NCBI GenBank assembly: GCA_003224085.1
Contig: QHYK01000093.1
Location: 1 to 64,000, forward strand
Direction: 5' to 3'
DNA: 64,000 nucleotides
Origin: Acidobacteriota bacterium
GTDB lineage: Bacteria; Acidobacteriota; Terriglobia; Acidiferrales; UBA7541
In this document: in pieces, positions 41,693 through 51,276 of the stretch
Position numbering within the stretch: the first letter of the stretch is position 1
Layout of the letters: each line of letters starts with the position of its first letter
Made by a program: the position numbers and the translations under genes
Notes under the pieces: generated by a model
Databases searched by the model: none
Seen by the model: the letters and a program-made list of their open reading frames with translations, nothing else
Told to the model about the DNA's origin: nothing

Positions 41693-43060
41693 ATGTTTCT
41701 CGACTTTTATCGATTGCAAGAGCAGCCGTTCGGAGTAACTCCGGACCCGCGGTTCCTGTATTTCAGCTCGGGACACAGAGAAGCGCTGGCCTCGCTGTTC
41801 TATGGAATTGAGACAGGGCGCGGATTTCTATCTCTTGTCGCCCAGCCCGGGATGGGGAAGACCACGCTGCTGTTTCAACTTCTGAAACGGTGGAAGGGCT
41901 ACGTCCACAGCGCCTTTCTGTTTCAAACGCAGTGCGACTCCAGGGAACTCGTCCGCTATTTGCTGGAAGACCTGGGTCTCGACAGCCAGGACCGGGATAT
42001 CGTGCGCATGCACGCGGACTTGAACGATTTCCTCTTTCGCGAAACAAAGGCAGGGAAGCGCGTTGTGCTCTTCATCGACGAAGCACAAAATCTGGCCGAC
42101 TCGGTCCTGGAAACGGTTCGCCTGCTCTCGGACTTCGAGGCACCGGACAGAAAACTTCTGCAAATCGTTCTTGCCGGCCAGCCGCAGTTTGAACAGAGGC
42201 TGGCGCGGCCCGCGTTGACGCAATTAGCGCAGCGCATTGCCGTGCGGGCCCGGCTGGAAGCATTGCCTCCGGCCGAGGTTGTTCGCTACATGAATCACCG
42301 GCTTCAGGTGGCGCGTTACCAGGGCCCGGAATTGTTTACTCCCGAGGCCGCCGCCGCTATCGCCGATCGCAGCCAGGGAATTCCGCGCCTCATCAACCAT
42401 CTCTGCTTCAACGCGCTTTCGTTGGGGTGCGCCATGCGGAGCAGGCAAATCACCCGGGAAATCGTGCGCGAGGCTGCGGGAGACCTGGCCATGGATACCT
42501 CCGGGCCGAGGCCGCACGCAGGCGGTTCGCAGGCCCCCAAGCCGCAGATACAGCACCGCGCTACACAACCGGTGGTCCCCTCGCGCACATCTTTCTCCTC
42601 GTGGATGAAAACGAAACTGTTCCACGGAAGAGTCTTTCAAACTTCGCTTCTTGCGGTTTTGTTATTAGGCGTTGCGATTTATCTGGGAACACGCGCGGGG
42701 GCGGGAACGTTTCAACGCGAGAACGCGAACAATCCGCTTTCGCAGGTTGCAAAGGAAAGTCCGTCCAATAAGCGTCCGCTGGAAAGCCCGGTTACTACGA
42801 CCGCCCCGGACGGATTACCACCTAGCGATCCGCTGCCGATCGATGCGCCACCGGATGCGTCGAATATTTTTACCTATGTGGTTCAACCCACTGACACGCT
42901 TCGGGCGCTGTGCTTGTCGCTCGTTGGGCGATATGACGAATCCGTGCTCGAAGAAATTCGCCGGCTGAATCCAAATTTGAAAGATTTGAGGCACCTCAGC
43001 CCGGGACAAGAGATTCGGCTTCCGCTCGGCCCATCGAAACACAACGACGACTCGCGCTGA
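41693..43060 (+). CDS. ExeA/GspA-like secretion ATPase with C-terminal LysM domain
   Basis: 455 residues. It begins MFLDFYRLQEQPFGVTPDPR, the start of the ExeA-like family often found in exosortase/EPS loci. Walker A is AQPGMGKTTLL (about 49-59), Walker B VVLFIDEAQNL; sensor and lid follow (VLAGQPQFEQRL, GIPRLINHLCFNAL). After residue 300 a membrane helix (SLLAVLLLGVAIYLG), a Pro/Ser-rich linker and a LysM domain (YVVQPTDTLRALCLSLVGRY to LSPGQEIRLPLG) place the C-terminus in the periplasm to bind peptidoglycan. Its likely role is wall-anchored assembly of the export machinery. Confidence 0.88.
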   Translation: MFLDFYRLQEQPFGVTPDPRFLYFSSGHREALASLFYGIETGRGFLSLVAQPGMGKTTLLFQLLKRWKGYVHSAFLFQTQCDSRELVRYLLEDLGLDSQDRDIVRMHADLNDFLFRETKAGKRVVLFIDEAQNLADSVLETVRLLSDFEAPDRKLLQIVLAGQPQFEQRLARPALTQLAQRIAVRARLEALPPAEVVRYMNHRLQVARYQGPELFTPEAAAAIADRSQGIPRLINHLCFNALSLGCAMRSRQITREIVREAAGDLAMDTSGPRPHAGGSQAPKPQIQHRATQPVVPSRTSFSSWMKTKLFHGRVFQTSLLAVLLLGVAIYLGTRAGAGTFQRENANNPLSQVAKESPSNKRPLESPVTTTAPDGLPPSDPLPIDAPPDASNIFTYVVQPTDTLRALCLSLVGRYDESVLEEIRRLNPNLKDLRHLSPGQEIRLPLGPSKHNDDSR

Positions 43061-43102
43061 AAAACGAGCATCTAAAATTTAGACAGCAGACCACAGGAAC
43101 CC

Positions 43103-44395
43103 ATGAGCAAGAACTTCGAACTGCTGCACAACCTTAGCAACGAAAAAGGGCTCTTTGAAACTCTCGACGGCGGGGAAGAAGTCTCTGAGTCGGAGGCAGG
43201 CGCCAAGCCGAATCCGGAAATCGATGGAAAGGCACGCGCCAAAACCTTGCAGCAAGCTTCGTTGCCGGATGTGTTTCGCTCGATCATGGAGACTTTGGGG
43301 CCACTTGGTCCTTTGACTTCGCCCTTGGAGGGCAGTTCGGAGCCGGGCGCAAAGGACTGGCGTGAAACGCCTGACAGCGCGCTCCAAGAGAGGTTTCCCA
43401 TATCCCGTAATCCGCTTACCCGTATGGGCGTTGCTCCCGCCCTCCCGGCTTGGGATGGGCCTAAGATCGAACCCGAGAACGGCCTCGATCTTGGCAGTGA
43501 GGTGGAAGTGGAATGGGAGCCGGGACTCGGCCAGAACTCTGTTTTTACCGACGCGCCTAGCGAAGAGAAAACAACAAGCTTCAGCCGCACTGCAATTGAG
43601 GAGCCGCCTCCATTCAAGGAAGAAAGTCCCCATCCCGAGCCGCCTCGTTCAGCAAAGACTTCCCCTTCAGGCCCGCGCACAAACAGAGGGGTGGAGGAAA
43701 GCGAGCCGGTCGGACGCAGCCGCTCGAAGCCGGTCCAGCCGCGAGGCGTCTACAAAGACGCAAAGCGCGAGCAGATTGCGCGCGAGGAAGAATGCAAACT
43801 GGTCCAGCGCGTCTTCCTGGGCGAAGAAAACTCCACCCGCGTCGCGCTATTCGCGGGTCTTGAGCACGACGGCGGTTGCGCTTCGATTTGCGTTCGCGCA
43901 GCCGAGACACTCGCCGCGCACGGAGAAGGATCGGTCTGCCTGGTGGACGCAGATTTTCAGACGCCTTCCCTGCATGAATACTTTGACGAGCCAAACGGCA
44001 AGGGGCTTGCCGAGGCCACACAGGAGTCCAGGCCCATTCAGGAATTTGCGCGGCAACTCGCGCCTTCCAACCTCTGGTTGGTACCCTGCGGTTACGGCGC
44101 TTCGGCGTTGCATTCCGCAAAGTCTGCCGACCAGTTGCGGGCGCGCATGGAAGAACTGCGTAACGCATATCGGTATGTGGTGGTCCACTCCGGCCCCCTG
44201 GGGCTCCACGCCAACGCCATGCTCCTGAGTAAGTGGATCGACGGCGTGGTGCTCATTCTGGAAGCGAACGCCACCCGGCGCGAAACGGCGCGCCGCATCA
44301 AAGAAAAGCTGGCTGTTGCCAATGCAAAAGTTCTGGGCATCGTGCTGAACAACCGCTCCTATCCCATCCCCGAGGCCCTTTACACCCGGCTATAA
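43103..44395 (+). CDS. BY-kinase/CpsD-like protein with a degenerate P-loop
   Basis: 430 residues. The first ~220 are low in complexity (acidic, Pro/Ser-rich). The C-terminal half has the ParA/CpsD fold: RVALFAGLEHDGGCASICVR, CLVDADFQTPSLHEYFDEPN (Walker A'), and a Walker B-like YRYVVVHSGPLGLHANAML. In an active kinase the first motif would be GxxxGKS/T; here it is GLEHDGGCAS with no lysine, and no tyrosine-rich tail is visible. It therefore probably binds nucleotide poorly or not at all and may be a structural or regulatory partner of the chain-length protein. Its position after Wzz and ATPase is the usual kinase position. Confidence 0.75.
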   Translation: MSKNFELLHNLSNEKGLFETLDGGEEVSESEAGAKPNPEIDGKARAKTLQQASLPDVFRSIMETLGPLGPLTSPLEGSSEPGAKDWRETPDSALQERFPISRNPLTRMGVAPALPAWDGPKIEPENGLDLGSEVEVEWEPGLGQNSVFTDAPSEEKTTSFSRTAIEEPPPFKEESPHPEPPRSAKTSPSGPRTNRGVEESEPVGRSRSKPVQPRGVYKDAKREQIAREEECKLVQRVFLGEENSTRVALFAGLEHDGGCASICVRAAETLAAHGEGSVCLVDADFQTPSLHEYFDEPNGKGLAEATQESRPIQEFARQLAPSNLWLVPCGYGASALHSAKSADQLRARMEELRNAYRYVVVHSGPLGLHANAMLLSKWIDGVVLILEANATRRETARRIKEKLAVANAKVLGIVLNNRSYPIPEALYTRL

Positions 44396-44513
44396 GAAAG
44401 TCTTCACGATTCGCTATCAAAATCGCGGCGCGGAGCCCTTTTTAATCGGGCAAGCTTTGAAAGGGCAGCACCTTTTTCAGTGCTCAAATTCTCAAACTCA
44501 GGAACGAACAAAA

Positions 44514-45239
44514 ATGGCTGAACAACAAACTTGGCAATGGTCAACTCGGGTGGGGGTACAAGCGGTCGAATCAGAGAGTGTCCTCTATGGCGCCTTGAAG
44601 CGCGGTATGGACATCGTTCTGTCAGCTCTGCTCATTGTTTTTCTCTTCCCGCTGCTCCTGTTGATTGCGCTTCTGATCAAACTCGACTCCCGGGGACCGG
44701 TGATCTTCTCCCAGGAGCGCGTAGGCGCGAAGCGCCAGCGGATGGGAAGGCATCGCGTCTGCGTGGAGCGCAATTTTACGTTCTATAAGTTCCGCTCCAT
44801 GGTGCAAAACGCGGATCCTTCTCTGCACCAAGCCTATATCAAGGACTTCGTCGAGGGCCGCGTACAGCCTTCACCCGGGAGCGGAAAATTCAAGCTGACC
44901 AACGATCCTCGCGTAACCAGGGTCGGGCGGTTCCTCAGGAAGTTCAGCCTCGACGAGCTTCCGCAGCTTTTCAACGTGCTGAAGGGGGATATGAGTCTAG
45001 TCGGACCTCGTCCGGTCCCCACCTACGAAGTGGCCGGCTACCTGCCGCGTCATCACAACCGCTTTGCAGCCCTGCCCGGAATCACCGGTTGGTGGCAGGT
45101 AAAAGGAAGGTGCCGGGTTTCTTTCGAGGAGATGATTCGCATGGATCTGGATTACATCCGGTGTGCGTCTTTTTGGCTCGATTTGAAAATTCTATTTCTT
45201 ACCATCACCGCCGTTCTTTCTAGGAGAGGTGCGGAATGA
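44514..45239 (+). CDS. Initiating sugar-phosphate transferase (WcaJ/WbaP type)
   Basis: 241 residues from ATG 44514 (AGGAA upstream). One N-terminal hydrophobic helix ([20 protein letters not shown]) is followed by the bacterial sugar transferase domain: [63 protein letters not shown] and [11 protein letters not shown]. It transfers a hexose-1-phosphate to undecaprenyl phosphate to start the repeat unit. It lacks the four-helix N-terminal part of full-length WbaP. Its stop overlaps the next gene by 4 bp. Confidence 0.92.
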   Translation: MAEQQTWQWSTRVGVQAVESESVLYGALKRGMDIVLSALLIVFLFPLLLLIALLIKLDSRGPVIFSQERVGAKRQRMGRHRVCVERNFTFYKFRSMVQNADPSLHQAYIKDFVEGRVQPSPGSGKFKLTNDPRVTRVGRFLRKFSLDELPQLFNVLKGDMSLVGPRPVPTYEVAGYLPRHHNRFAALPGITGWWQVKGRCRVSFEEMIRMDLDYIRCASFWLDLKILFLTITAVLSRRGAE

Positions 45240-46360
45240 ACAGGGCCATCCATTCCGGTGTACAACAGATTGCCCATGACGCCAAGACTATGGGTATCGC
45301 TGTCATCGGTTGCGGTTATTGGGGGATGAATTACGTGCGAATCTTCAACGAACTCGTGGAGGCGCGCGTCGTTGCCGTTTGCGAACAAAGTCCCGAGCGC
45401 TTGAAAGAGGTCGCACGTCGCTTTCCCAACGTGTACTTAACGACGCAGCTTGACGACGTGATCTCGCAACCGGATGTACATGCCGTGGTCGTATGCACGG
45501 AAGCTACCTCCCACTTTAACGTGACGCGCCGCTTGCTTCTTGCGGGCAAGCACGCGCTGGTGGAAAAGCCGCTCACCACGACTTCCGCTTACGCGAAAAA
45601 ATTGATTGAAATCGCAGACGCGCATTCCGCCACTCTCATGGTTGGTCACACATTTATCTTCAACGCGGGCGTGCGCAAGGTGAAGGAGTACGTGAAGCAA
45701 GACAGCGGTCGCGTGTACTATCTCTATGCGCGCAGGACCAACCTGGGCCCCATTCGCCGCGACGTGAACGCACTCTGGGACCTCGCACCGCATGACATCG
45801 CCATCTTCAATTATCTGCTGGACCGCACGCCCGTGTGGGTTAGCGCCATAGGCGGGAGGGTTCTTGGGAACAGCCGCGATGACGTGGGATTTATCTCGCT
45901 TGGCTATCCCGGCAATATTCTCGCCCACGTGCACGTTAGCTGGGCGGATCCGGACAAAGCTCGAGAGGTTGTGGTGGTCAAGAGCGACCGCCGGATTGTT
46001 TTCGACGACCTCAATGGAACAGAACAAGTGCGGGTGTTCGAAAAAGGTGTAAGCCGTGTCGATGAAGAACCGCTCAACTATGGCGAATCTCGCTTCCAAA
46101 TCCGGGATGGCGACATTATCAGTCCCCGGATCGAACCGGCCGAGCCGCTGAAAAATCAGTGCCGGCACTTCTTGGAATGCGTCAGAACAGGCAAGCGTCC
46201 GGTGAGCGGCGGAGTTGAAGGACGGGATGTCGTGCGCGTGCTCGAGGCCATAAACCGTTCGATCGAATTAAAAGGATTGCAAGTGCCAGTGGAGGATAAG
46301 GCGGACTATGTCCACCCAAATTTCAGTGCACCCGAAGCACCCGAATGTTCCCTTCGTTGA
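45236..46360 (+). CDS. Gfo/Idh/MocA-family sugar oxidoreductase
   Basis: 374 residues. Rossmann motif [20 protein letters not shown] (about 21-40), EKP motif ([20 protein letters not shown]) and [17 protein letters not shown]; the AlaPheHis-type region reads [16 protein letters not shown]. The family uses NAD(P)H on sugars or nucleotide sugars. Together with the following aminotransferase it fits synthesis of an amino-sugar such as a 3- or 2,3-diamino hexuronate, for example as in WlbA/WlbE; the exact product is not known. ATGA overlap with the previous gene. Confidence 0.88.
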   Translation: MNRAIHSGVQQIAHDAKTMGIAVIGCGYWGMNYVRIFNELVEARVVAVCEQSPERLKEVARRFPNVYLTTQLDDVISQPDVHAVVVCTEATSHFNVTRRLLLAGKHALVEKPLTTTSAYAKKLIEIADAHSATLMVGHTFIFNAGVRKVKEYVKQDSGRVYYLYARRTNLGPIRRDVNALWDLAPHDIAIFNYLLDRTPVWVSAIGGRVLGNSRDDVGFISLGYPGNILAHVHVSWADPDKAREVVVVKSDRRIVFDDLNGTEQVRVFEKGVSRVDEEPLNYGESRFQIRDGDIISPRIEPAEPLKNQCRHFLECVRTGKRPVSGGVEGRDVVRVLEAINRSIELKGLQVPVEDKADYVHPNFSAPEAPECSLR

Positions 46361-47501
46361 TTTAGGAGCTCAATACCGGGCGATCGCTGCTGAAATTAAT
46401 GACGCCATATCAAAAGTAATCCAGGAGTCAGACTTCATCCTCGGCCGCGAGGTGCGCCTCTTCGAGGAAGAGTTCGCCGCTTTCTGCGGCGCGCATTACG
46501 CCGTCGGCGTGGATTCCGGAACATCCGCCCTCGAACTGGCTCTGCGGGCGTTTGACATCGGGCCGAGCGACGAGGTCATCACCGCGGCGAACAGTTTCAT
46601 TGCCTCCGCACTCGGCATCTCCCACGCCGGTGCCAAGCCTGTATTGGTTGACGTCGATCCCTACACCCACACGATGGACGTGAAGGCGGTTGAAAGAGCC
46701 ATCACCCGCCGCACCAAAGCCATTATCCCCGTTCATTTGTACGGCCACCCGGCGCACATGGATGCGGTCCGGGAACTTGCCGAAAAACACGGCCTTATCG
46801 TGATCGAAGACGCATGCCAGGCCCACGGCGCGCGCTACAAGGGCAAGCGCGTTGGATCTTTGGGTCATGCGGCTGCCTTTAGCTTCTACCCTGGAAAAAA
46901 TCTTGGCGCCTACGGCGACGGCGGCATGGTTACCACCAATGACGGAAAAATCGCCAATCGTCTGGAAATGCTCCGGAACTACGGGCAGAAGGAGAAATAC
47001 AGGCACCTTTTCCGTGGTTACAACCGCCGCCTCGACACCATGCAAGCTGCCATCCTGCGCGTCAAGCTGAAATACCTGGATAAGTGGAACACGGCCCGGA
47101 GCCGGAAAGCCAAGCTGTATCAAAAGCATTTGGAGGACAGCAAAGTCGTGGTGCCAGGCCTGGCCCACGCCGCCGAATCCGTGTGGCATCTTTACGTAAT
47201 TCGCACCGAGCACCGCGATCAGCTGAAGGAACACCTCGCCAGCAAGGGCCTCAACGTAGGAATCCATTACCCAATCCCCATTCACCTGCAACCGGCCTAT
47301 CAAGACCTGGGCTATAAGCGCGGGGACTTTCCTGTCACCGAGGCTTACGCCGACAGAATTCTGTCTTTGCCGATGTACGCGGAATTGACTCCCGAGCAAA
47401 TCAAGCGCGTCTCCCGGGCTGTCGTTGAATTCTTAAGCGCAAAATCGCCCCGCGAGATACCTGCCGGGGCGGATACTTTGCGGGCCAGTCAAATCGCATG
47501 A
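46308..47501 (+). CDS. DegT/DnrJ/EryC1-family sugar aminotransferase
   Basis: 397 residues. PLP enzyme of the sugar aminotransferase family: [73 protein letters not shown] and [16 protein letters not shown] with the PLP lysine. It would aminate a keto sugar made by the preceding oxidoreductase. Overlap of 53 bp with that gene, and of 4 bp with the deacetylase, indicates strong coupling. Confidence 0.92.
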   Translation: MSTQISVHPKHPNVPFVDLGAQYRAIAAEINDAISKVIQESDFILGREVRLFEEEFAAFCGAHYAVGVDSGTSALELALRAFDIGPSDEVITAANSFIASALGISHAGAKPVLVDVDPYTHTMDVKAVERAITRRTKAIIPVHLYGHPAHMDAVRELAEKHGLIVIEDACQAHGARYKGKRVGSLGHAAAFSFYPGKNLGAYGDGGMVTTNDGKIANRLEMLRNYGQKEKYRHLFRGYNRRLDTMQAAILRVKLKYLDKWNTARSRKAKLYQKHLEDSKVVVPGLAHAAESVWHLYVIRTEHRDQLKEHLASKGLNVGIHYPIPIHLQPAYQDLGYKRGDFPVTEAYADRILSLPMYAELTPEQIKRVSRAVVEFLSAKSPREIPAGADTLRASQIA

Positions 47502-48511
47502 GCTTCCGTCGCGTGCTGGATGTCGCTGGACCGTTGTGCCTGGCGTCAGTTCGTCCATTCAAGGCCGGCGGCGTCATTATCTATGAGCACGTTCTCAATC
47601 GGGAGCAAACGCGCCGCCACGTCGAAGCACTCGGCCGCTGGTTTGATTTTATTCGCCTCGGCGACCTTCCCCACCGCCTCCGCGCACAAAGCAAGAAACC
47701 ATTCTGCTTGCTGACCTTCGACGACGGGAAACGCAGCAACGCCACCGTCGTGGCTCCAGAGCTGAAGCGCCTCGGCGTTCCGGCCGCATTTTTTGTCGTA
47801 ACTGGCGCTTTGGGTAGCAACACCCCTTTTTGGTTTGATCGCTACTGGGCGCTTCTTGCAAAGTTGCGCGTGGTGCCAAAAGAACTTGATTTGCACGCGC
47901 TGAAACAACTTCCTTATAGCGTGCTGACCGCCCGCATCGGGCAAGCCTGTGCTCGGCACGGCGTGGAAGCTGATTTGAGCAATGACGATATTCGCCCTAT
48001 GTCCTGGGACGAAGCCAGGCGCCTCGATCAGCAAGGGTTCAGTATTGGGGCGCACGGACACATGCACGCTATCTTGACCCGGGAAACCAGAAGCGAGGCC
48101 TTTGAAAACATCGCCAGGAGTCTCGCGACAGTCAGGCAAGAGACCGGCGAGCCCAGTCCCGCTTTTGCTTTTCCCAATGGGAATTACACGCCCGAGCTTG
48201 CTCTCCACGCCATGTCTTGTGGCGCCGGCGCAGTTTTGAATACGGAACCCACCTGGGTGGATGACACCTTTCCGCTCTGGCGGCTGCCGCGGGTGCAGTT
48301 GTTTTCAGATCACGGTCGGGGAGTCATTCAGTTCAAGCTGGCCTTGGCTGCCACCGGGAGAATTCTCAATAATCCAGATGGCACCGGCAGGAACTACCGG
48401 GCGATGAGGAGATTTCGCGACCGGGCATCTGGCAATTCTGATTTCTACACCCAGGCTGCCGCTGACCCCGCGCAAGCAGCTTCACAAAGAGCCCTCGAGC
48501 TCCCGCAATAG
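47498..48511 (+). CDS. Polysaccharide deacetylase (NodB homology)
   Basis: 337 residues. NodB motif 1 is [11 protein letters not shown] (TFDDG), motif 2 [15 protein letters not shown] (H-x3-H), then a conserved [16 protein letters not shown] block. No signal peptide is evident, so it may act at the cytoplasmic side or on lipid-linked units. Carbohydrate esterase family 4 enzymes remove N-acetyl groups from amino sugars, which suits the preceding amino-sugar genes. Starts ATGA within the aminotransferase stop. Confidence 0.88.
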   Translation: MSFRRVLDVAGPLCLASVRPFKAGGVIIYEHVLNREQTRRHVEALGRWFDFIRLGDLPHRLRAQSKKPFCLLTFDDGKRSNATVVAPELKRLGVPAAFFVVTGALGSNTPFWFDRYWALLAKLRVVPKELDLHALKQLPYSVLTARIGQACARHGVEADLSNDDIRPMSWDEARRLDQQGFSIGAHGHMHAILTRETRSEAFENIARSLATVRQETGEPSPAFAFPNGNYTPELALHAMSCGAGAVLNTEPTWVDDTFPLWRLPRVQLFSDHGRGVIQFKLALAATGRILNNPDGTGRNYRAMRRFRDRASGNSDFYTQAAADPAQAASQRALELPQ

Positions 48512-48588
48512 TAATTCACGCTGCGCTTCGACCGCAGAAAGCAAGGCGCCTTCGCAAACGAGCAAGCCGCGCAACCAAACAATCATCG

Positions 48589-50067
48589 ATGCCAATGGCC
48601 ATGAATGAACGGTCCCGCCACGAAAGAGCTGTGCTCTCTTCCACTCCTGGGCCTTTCGCTGCAGTGCAGGATTCCATCGAGCGCCTGCGCCCTTCCCTGT
48701 CTTCTGCGCTCATCGTGGCTCTCTTTAGCCCTTTGGGCGTCTTGCAATCCCGCGCTGTGCAGAGAATCCTTCTTGCAACCGTTCTTCTCGACATTCCTTT
48801 TCAATTTGGGACCCATCTCTTCTACAGTGAAGAAGAGGCCGCTACCGGCGCCCTCAGCGGCTTGAGTATTTCCGCGACGACCATTGCTCTTGCCGGACTC
48901 TATTTTTCCTGGTTCTTGACCTCGTTTGTTTCCAGAAATCGCAGCGTGCGTCGCCGGCATATTTTCAACTTGCCTCTCGTCCTTTTCCTGGCTTTTAGCG
49001 CCGTCAGCGTCTTCGTGGCTTCCGACGTCAGCCTCGCCTGGTATGAGCTATTCCTCGCCCTGCAGCTCTATCTGGTCTATTTTTACGTGGCGAACAACCT
49101 GCGCTCACGCGAAGACGTCCGGTTTGTCGTGTCCTTTCTTTTGACTGGTTGTCTTATCGAGGGCCTCGCCATGATCGTCCTCGAATTCACCGGAATGCCG
49201 TCCACCATCTGGGGGTTGCCCACTCATATCCATCTCCAAACCGGCCCTCACGACTCTTTTATTCGCGTTGGAGGCACGGTCGGCTCTCCCAATGAGACCG
49301 GCGCCTACTTAAGCCTGTTGCTTCCTCTGGCTGTCTGCCTCTTATTCGCTGACATAACACGCCGGCAAAAATGGCTGGCATGTTCGGTTCTCGCGTCCGG
49401 TGGCATGGCACTGATCTTCACGTTTTCGCGCGGTGGCTGGATCGCCTTGGTTCTGGCTGCTCTGATGGTTGGCTTCACGCTGATGCGCACGCGCGGCATG
49501 TCCTTGAAGGCAGCGGTTGGAATCCTCGCGATATTGATCGTTCTTTATTTGTCGTTCCACAGTCTCATTGCAGCTCGCCTGTTCAGTAACGATCAGGGCT
49601 CCGCCGAGTCGCGCATTCCGTTGATCATGTTGGCCTTTCGCATGATCGCGGACCACCCGATTCTGGGAGTTGGCGCCAATAACTTTTCCCTGGCCATGCT
49701 GGCCTATTTGACCTCGGAATTTCGCAACGGATTTCTATACGCCGTTCACAACAAGTATTTGCTGATCTGGACGGAGACCGGAATTGGCGGGCTTTTGGCC
49801 TATCTCGCATTCTTAACGGGAGCCCTGCGCCTGGGTTGGAAATGCTGGCAGCAAAATAACGGTTTCTTGTCGATGCTCGCCCTCGCCATTACGGCAGCGA
49901 TCGCCGGACACATGGTGCACATGAATTTCGACCTCTTTCGGATTGGCCCGGTGCAGGAACTCCTTTGGCTGCTCGCCGGCCTTTTGATTCCCATATATCG
50001 CCTTGGTGAACCCGCTTGTCCGCGCGACGGCGTTTTCCCGCGACCCGCGTGGCAGCCGCAAGGCTAA
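48589..50067 (+). CDS. O-antigen ligase/polymerase-type membrane protein (Wzy/WaaL family)
   Basis: 492 residues, ten to twelve membrane helices and a large periplasmic loop: FVASDVSLAWYELFLALQLY before it and RVGGTVGSPNETGAYLSLLL and FTFSRGGWIALVLAALMVGF after it. The Wzy_C motif includes SRGGW and the following region AESRIPLIMLAFRMIADHPI, LGVGANNF. Such proteins polymerise or ligate the lipid-linked units outside the membrane. Several start codons are possible (48589, 48598, 48604); no clear ribosome binding site distinguishes them. Confidence 0.88.
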   Translation: MPMAMNERSRHERAVLSSTPGPFAAVQDSIERLRPSLSSALIVALFSPLGVLQSRAVQRILLATVLLDIPFQFGTHLFYSEEEAATGALSGLSISATTIALAGLYFSWFLTSFVSRNRSVRRRHIFNLPLVLFLAFSAVSVFVASDVSLAWYELFLALQLYLVYFYVANNLRSREDVRFVVSFLLTGCLIEGLAMIVLEFTGMPSTIWGLPTHIHLQTGPHDSFIRVGGTVGSPNETGAYLSLLLPLAVCLLFADITRRQKWLACSVLASGGMALIFTFSRGGWIALVLAALMVGFTLMRTRGMSLKAAVGILAILIVLYLSFHSLIAARLFSNDQGSAESRIPLIMLAFRMIADHPILGVGANNFSLAMLAYLTSEFRNGFLYAVHNKYLLIWTETGIGGLLAYLAFLTGALRLGWKCWQQNNGFLSMLALAITAAIAGHMVHMNFDLFRIGPVQELLWLLAGLLIPIYRLGEPACPRDGVFPRPAWQPQG

Positions 50068-50088
50068 GACATCGAGGGCACTGTTCGG

Positions 50089-51126
50089 ATGAAAGCACTG
50101 ATTATCACGCCTATTTATCCCACCGCGGAAAGTCCTGCCATCGGAACGTTTGTGAAAACGCAGGTTGAATCTCTCAGGCAGGCCGGGGTTGAAGTCGACG
50201 TGCTTCCTCTGAGCGGGCGCTCTCGAAAGTGGAACTATCTGAAAGCTGCGTTTCAACTTCGACGGCGTCTTGGGGAGAACGCCATTGATTTGGTCCACGC
50301 CCATATCGGTTTTGCCGGCATGGTGGCGCGCACGCAGCGGCAAGTGCCGGTCGTAGTCACTTTTCACGGCAGCGATTTACTGGGTCTGATCAATGAGCAG
50401 GGCAAAACAGCATTCCTCAGCCCACTCGTGGTCAGAGCAGGTAAGATGCTGGCGCGGCACGTGGACGCTGCAATTGTTCAGAATTGCAAAATGGCAGCCC
50501 TGCTCAACAACGCGCCGAATGTTTTCGTCATCTCTTGTGAAATCGATTTGAATACCTTCCGGCCGGTGGAAAAAAATCAGGCCAGGGCCGCTCTCGGCTT
50601 GAACCAGGACAGGAAATACTTGTTATTCGCCGCCAATCCGCAAATTGCGGTAAAGCGTTTTCCCCTGGCGCAGGCGGTTGCGGAAGAGCTGAAACGGCGC
50701 GATGGGTCCACCGAGTTGCTCGTGGTCTACAAGGAACCGCAGGATCGCCTGGCCCTTTTTTTGAACGCTTGCGATGCTCTTGTGTTCACTTCTTACCAGG
50801 AAGGATCGCCGAACATCGTCAAGCAAGCGATGGCGTGCAACCTGCCGATCGTCTCTACCGATGTGGGGGATGTTCGGGAAGTCCTCGCGGATGCGAAAGG
50901 CTGCTATGTTTGTGACGCCGACGTCGACGCTTTTGTGAAGCCGCTGGAATCCATCCTGGCCGGCCGAGAAAGGACCGAGGGCCGAGCGAAAGTTGAGCAC
51001 CTTTCGAGACCTTTTGTCGCGCGCGAAATTATCCGGGTATACGAGCAAGTTCTTGGAAAGCGTTCGAGCCAAGTCCAGGAGCGAAATCAGACGGGCGTTC
51101 TGATTCCCGACAAACGAACGCAGTGA
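50089..51126 (+). CDS. Glycosyltransferase, GT4 family
   Basis: 345 residues. GT-B fold: IITPIYPTAESPAIGTFVKT, DLVHAHIGFAGMVAR, VVTFHGSDLLGL, and the C-terminal nucleotide-sugar site with CDALVFTSYQEGSPNIVKQA and PIVSTDVGDVREVLADAKGC (the E-x7-E region reads EGSPNIVKQAMA). It adds a sugar to the growing lipid-linked oligosaccharide in the cytoplasm. GAGGGC lies about 11 bases before the ATG. The frame is complete. Confidence 0.92.
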   Translation: MKALIITPIYPTAESPAIGTFVKTQVESLRQAGVEVDVLPLSGRSRKWNYLKAAFQLRRRLGENAIDLVHAHIGFAGMVARTQRQVPVVVTFHGSDLLGLINEQGKTAFLSPLVVRAGKMLARHVDAAIVQNCKMAALLNNAPNVFVISCEIDLNTFRPVEKNQARAALGLNQDRKYLLFAANPQIAVKRFPLAQAVAEELKRRDGSTELLVVYKEPQDRLALFLNACDALVFTSYQEGSPNIVKQAMACNLPIVSTDVGDVREVLADAKGCYVCDADVDAFVKPLESILAGRERTEGRAKVEHLSRPFVAREIIRVYEQVLGKRSSQVQERNQTGVLIPDKRTQ

Positions 51127-51276
51127 ATCGGAACTGACCTGCGAACATTGTTGGGTGGTTACGCGACATGCGTTTGAGCCATGCAGACTTGCAACATCCG
51201 GTCATAATTTGCCATCCGGACAATCGGCTCCTTCGGCGACCGGTCTGAAAAACGTTCATAAAAAACCTCGCGAAAA

